A DNA stretch of 42,663 nucleotides from JACCVL01 sp038232655 (lineage in GTDB: Bacteria; Actinomycetota; Actinomycetes; Propionibacteriales; Nocardioidaceae): positions 1 to 42,663 of the forward strand of contig JBBSNM010000013.1 of NCBI GenBank assembly GCA_038232655.1, written 5' to 3'. The notes beneath the pieces were generated by a model, which made no database searches, was not told the DNA's origin, and saw nothing but the letters and a program-made list of their open reading frames with translations. The translations under genes were made by a program, and so were the position numbers. Of this stretch, positions 40,590-42,663 are shown in pieces; position 1 is the first letter of the stretch; every line of letters begins with the position of its first letter.

Positions 40590-41852
40590 CTAACCGGACC
40601 GATCGCTCCGCCAGCGGCTGCGGTGCTCCTGAGCGGGGTGACTCTCGGCGGTCGCCGAACGGTGCCGGCCGGACGCGGCGTACCAGGCCCCGTACCGTCG
40701 GGCACCCCAGCCGGCGGTCGCTCCGTGCGCCGCGACGCTCATCAGCACGGTGAGCACGACCACCGAGAACAGCTGGTCCGCCCCGGGCACGTGCTCCTCC
40801 AGCAGGATCAGCCCGAACACGATCGAGGCCAGCCCGCGGGGCCCGAACCAGCCGACGAACACCTGTGTCTGCCAGGCGGTGCCGGAGCGGGCCAGGCTGA
40901 CCATGACCGGCAGCAGCCGTCCGACCGTCAGGGTCGCGATCGCGCAGACGACCACGGCCGGGCTCGGCCGCTGCAGGCCGATCGGCACCAAGACGTTGCC
41001 GAACAGGAAGAAGCTGGCGGCGGCGAGCAGCTGCCCGGAGTCCTCGGTGTATTCCACCAGGTGGTCCGCCCGCCCCCGGGCGAGCGCGGTGAAGACCAGG
41101 CCGCCAACGAAGGCCGCGACGAAGCCGTTGCCGCCGGTCGCCTCCGCGCCCGACAGGGCCAGGACGGCGATCGCGAGGGTGCCGAGCTGGGCGTACAAGC
41201 CGTCCGCCCAGCCGGACTCCAAGGCATACCGCAGCGCCAACACCCCGGCGGCTCCGACGGTGGCGCCGAGCGCCACTCCCAGCCCGACCTGCTGGGCGAA
41301 GTGGGTCGGCCACGACTCCGCTGCCGCGCGGGCGCCCGCCAGCGACAGCAGCAGCAGCACGATCGGCAGCACGAGCCCGTCGTTGAGTCCGGACTCCACG
41401 TTGAGCGACTGGCGTACGCTCAGCGGCACCGACCGGTCGTCCACGACCGCCTGTCCCAACGCCGGATCGGTGGGTGCCAGCACCGCCGCCAGCAGGGCGG
41501 CCTGCGCGATACCCAGGTCGGTCAGCAGCGCCGCCACGATGACGGTGCCGAGCAGGATCGACAGCGGCAGGCCGACGCCCAGCAGCCGTACCGGTAGCCC
41601 CCGCTCGCGAAGCAGCGCGACCACGTCGATCCGCACCGCGTCGCTGAACAGCACCAGCGCCAGCGCGCCCTCGCCGATCATCGCGATCCGGCTGCCGGAC
41701 AGGCTGAGGTCGACCAGCCCGACGGCGTGGCTGAGCAACCCGGCCGCGACCATGACCATCGGCATCGTCAGGGGCCAGCGTCGTGATCTCCGCGACAGCA
41801 GGGCGTAGCCCAGCAGGACCACCGCCAAGATGGCCAGGTCGATCGTGCTCAT
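40590..41852 (-). CDS. CPA1-family sodium/proton antiporter
   Basis: A secondary transporter of 420 aa with about 12 helices that exchanges Na+ or K+ for H+ across the membrane. Family signatures are LAPTDPALGQAVV (the conserved Asp-Pro break), NVESGLNDGLVLP (the Asn-Asp transport site) and VGWFGPRGLASIVFG near the C-terminus. The last ~50 residues are a polar, basic cytoplasmic tail. ATG 41852 is favoured over the adjacent GTG at 41855, because GAGGAG lies upstream and would be too close to the GTG. It lies 24 nt after the flavodoxin gene on the same strand. Confidence 0.92.
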   Translation of the reverse strand: MSTIDLAILAVVLLGYALLSRRSRRWPLTMPMVMVAAGLLSHAVGLVDLSLSGSRIAMIGEGALALVLFSDAVRIDVVALLRERGLPVRLLGVGLPLSILLGTVIVAALLTDLGIAQAALLAAVLAPTDPALGQAVVDDRSVPLSVRQSLNVESGLNDGLVLPIVLLLLSLAGARAAAESWPTHFAQQVGLGVALGATVGAAGVLALRYALESGWADGLYAQLGTLAIAVLALSGAEATGGNGFVAAFVGGLVFTALARGRADHLVEYTEDSGQLLAAASFFLFGNVLVPIGLQRPSPAVVVCAIATLTVGRLLPVMVSLARSGTAWQTQVFVGWFGPRGLASIVFGLILLEEHVPGADQLFSVVVLTVLMSVAAHGATAGWGARRYGAWYAASGRHRSATAESHPAQEHRSRWRSDRSG

Positions 41853-41876
41853 CACGCTCCTCTGCCCGGGTGCTGG

Positions 41877-42587
41877 TCAGCGGTACTCCGGGTTGGGGTG
41901 GTCGAAGCGCTCCCCGGCATCCCACTCCGCGCGCTGGTTGCCGTGCGCGGGCACGCCGCCGGCGCGCTTGAGCATCGCCGCCAGGTGCATGAGGTTCCAG
42001 GTCATGAACGTGGTGTTGCGCTGGGTGAACTCGTTCTGCAGCCCGCCGGAGCCGGCGTCGAGGTACGACGGCCCGGGACCGACGTCCCCGATCCACCCGG
42101 CGTCGGCCTGGGGTGGGATGACGTAGCCGAGGTGCTGCAGCGAGTACAGGACGCTCATGGCGACGTGCTTGACCCCGTCCTCGTTGCCGGTGACGACCAC
42201 GCCGCCGACCCGACCGTAGTACACGTACTGGCCGGTGTCGTTCGTCTGGCCGGACAGCGAGTAGAGGCGCTCAACGACCCGCGTGCACACGCTGGACTTG
42301 TCGCCGAGCCAGATCGGCGTCCCGACCACCAGGATGTCGGCGTCGAGGACCCGCTCGGCGATGCCCGGCCACTCGTCGTCCAACCCGGCGGGGTTCATGT
42401 CGGGCTGGACGCCGGGCGCGATCGCGTGGTCCACGGCCCGCACCTGGTCCACCCGCACGCCGTGCCGCCGCATGATGGCCACGCTGTTGGCCATCAACCC
42501 CTCGGTGTGGGACGGCTCCGGGCTCGGCTTGAGCGTGCAGCTGATGAACAACGCCCGCAGGTCGGAGTAGTCGTACGTGTCGGCCAT
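41877..42587 (-). CDS. Flavodoxin-like NAD(P)H-dependent oxidoreductase
   Basis: An FMN-binding reductase of the flavodoxin/NADPH-dependent FMN reductase group (236 aa). ALFISCTLKPSPEPSHTEGL (12-31) is the phosphate-binding loop region. DILVVGTPIWLGDKSSV and GGVVVTGNEDGVKH are the flavin-ring contacts seen in this family. Such enzymes reduce quinones or unknown acceptors. The substrate cannot be told. ATG 42587 follows GGGAG. It is first in the leftward run with the antiporter and the BtuF-like gene. No regulator is next to it inside the window. Confidence 0.88.
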   Translation of the reverse strand: MADTYDYSDLRALFISCTLKPSPEPSHTEGLMANSVAIMRRHGVRVDQVRAVDHAIAPGVQPDMNPAGLDDEWPGIAERVLDADILVVGTPIWLGDKSSVCTRVVERLYSLSGQTNDTGQYVYYGRVGGVVVTGNEDGVKHVAMSVLYSLQHLGYVIPPQADAGWIGDVGPGPSYLDAGSGGLQNEFTQRNTTFMTWNLMHLAAMLKRAGGVPAHGNQRAEWDAGERFDHPNPEYR

Positions 42588-42630
42588 GGGGCGCTCCCGG
42601 GTGGGTTCCAGTGGGTTACCGGCGTCGAAA

Positions 42631-42663
42631 CCCCCCGAGGTGCCCGGGTGCTTCCTCGGGGGG
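42631..42663 (-). terminator. Intrinsic terminator of a leftward gene outside the window
   Basis: CCCCCCGAGG (42631-42640) and CCTCGGGGGG (42654-42663) form a perfect 10-bp stem with a 13-nt loop. On the minus strand the stem is followed by TTTCG, so it would end a leftward transcript that enters from the right edge. This marks the flavodoxin gene as the start of its own unit. Confidence 0.7.

Overview
The window is a piece of an actinobacterial chromosome. GC is high, GTG starts are frequent, neighbouring genes often overlap by 4 nt, and the gene set matches one I recall from actinobacteria including Mycobacterium tuberculosis (pth-rplY-prsA-glmU, a TetR gene, mfd, mazG, eno, ftsB/divIC-like, DUF501, ppx2, all near Rv1014c-Rv1026). 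Mycolic-acid genes are absent, and the general look suggests a nocardioform or Propionibacteriales-type organism such as the Nocardioidaceae. The genus cannot be fixed from sequence alone. No transposase, integrase, CRISPR array or replication gene was seen.

Layout: (1) 1-2121, leftward: an acyl-CoA desaturase and a TetR regulator behind a promoter that carries a perfect 20-bp palindrome. A 14-bp tandem repeat sits at the 3' end of the TetR gene. (2) 2164-6336, rightward housekeeping block: tRNA-Gln(UUG), glmU, prs, rplY, pth. (3) 6474-24961, a lineage-specific surface-polysaccharide locus: polyprenyl-phosphate sugar transferase, two GT4 glycosyltransferases, Wzy-like polymerase, Wzx-like flippase, Wzz/BY-kinase, four sulfotransferase genes (one with an internal deletion), two paralogous Tat-exported glycoside-hydrolase-like proteins, a secreted repeat protein, an APH-fold kinase and, at the right edge, a CysQ-type PAP phosphatase. 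This looks like a Wzx/Wzy system making a sulfated exopolysaccharide. (4) 25065-30067: mfd, a SurA-N-like lipoprotein, mazG. (5) 30369-35752: a tight eno-ftsB-DUF501-ppx-udgB-cfa-like operon, ending with a tRNA gene that has a UAA anticodon but a short (type I) variable loop. (6) 35869-42587: a Bax-inhibitor-like membrane protein, a DUF4287 protein, an SGNH hydrolase divergent from cystathionine beta-synthase, and a leftward flavodoxin / CPA1 antiporter / BtuF-like operon. An intrinsic terminator closes the window.

How the genes fit together: the sulfotransferases need PAPS and release PAP, and the adjacent CysQ would remove that PAP. WbaP-like and GT4 enzymes would build a lipid-linked repeat, Wzx would flip it, Wzy would polymerise it and Wzz/BYK would set its length. 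The two exported hydrolase-like proteins and the secreted repeat protein would act on, or hold, the finished polymer outside the cell. By eye only two in-frame TTA codons were found in the window, and both are in this locus (flippase and one GT4). The unusual UAA tRNA lies 22 kb or less away.
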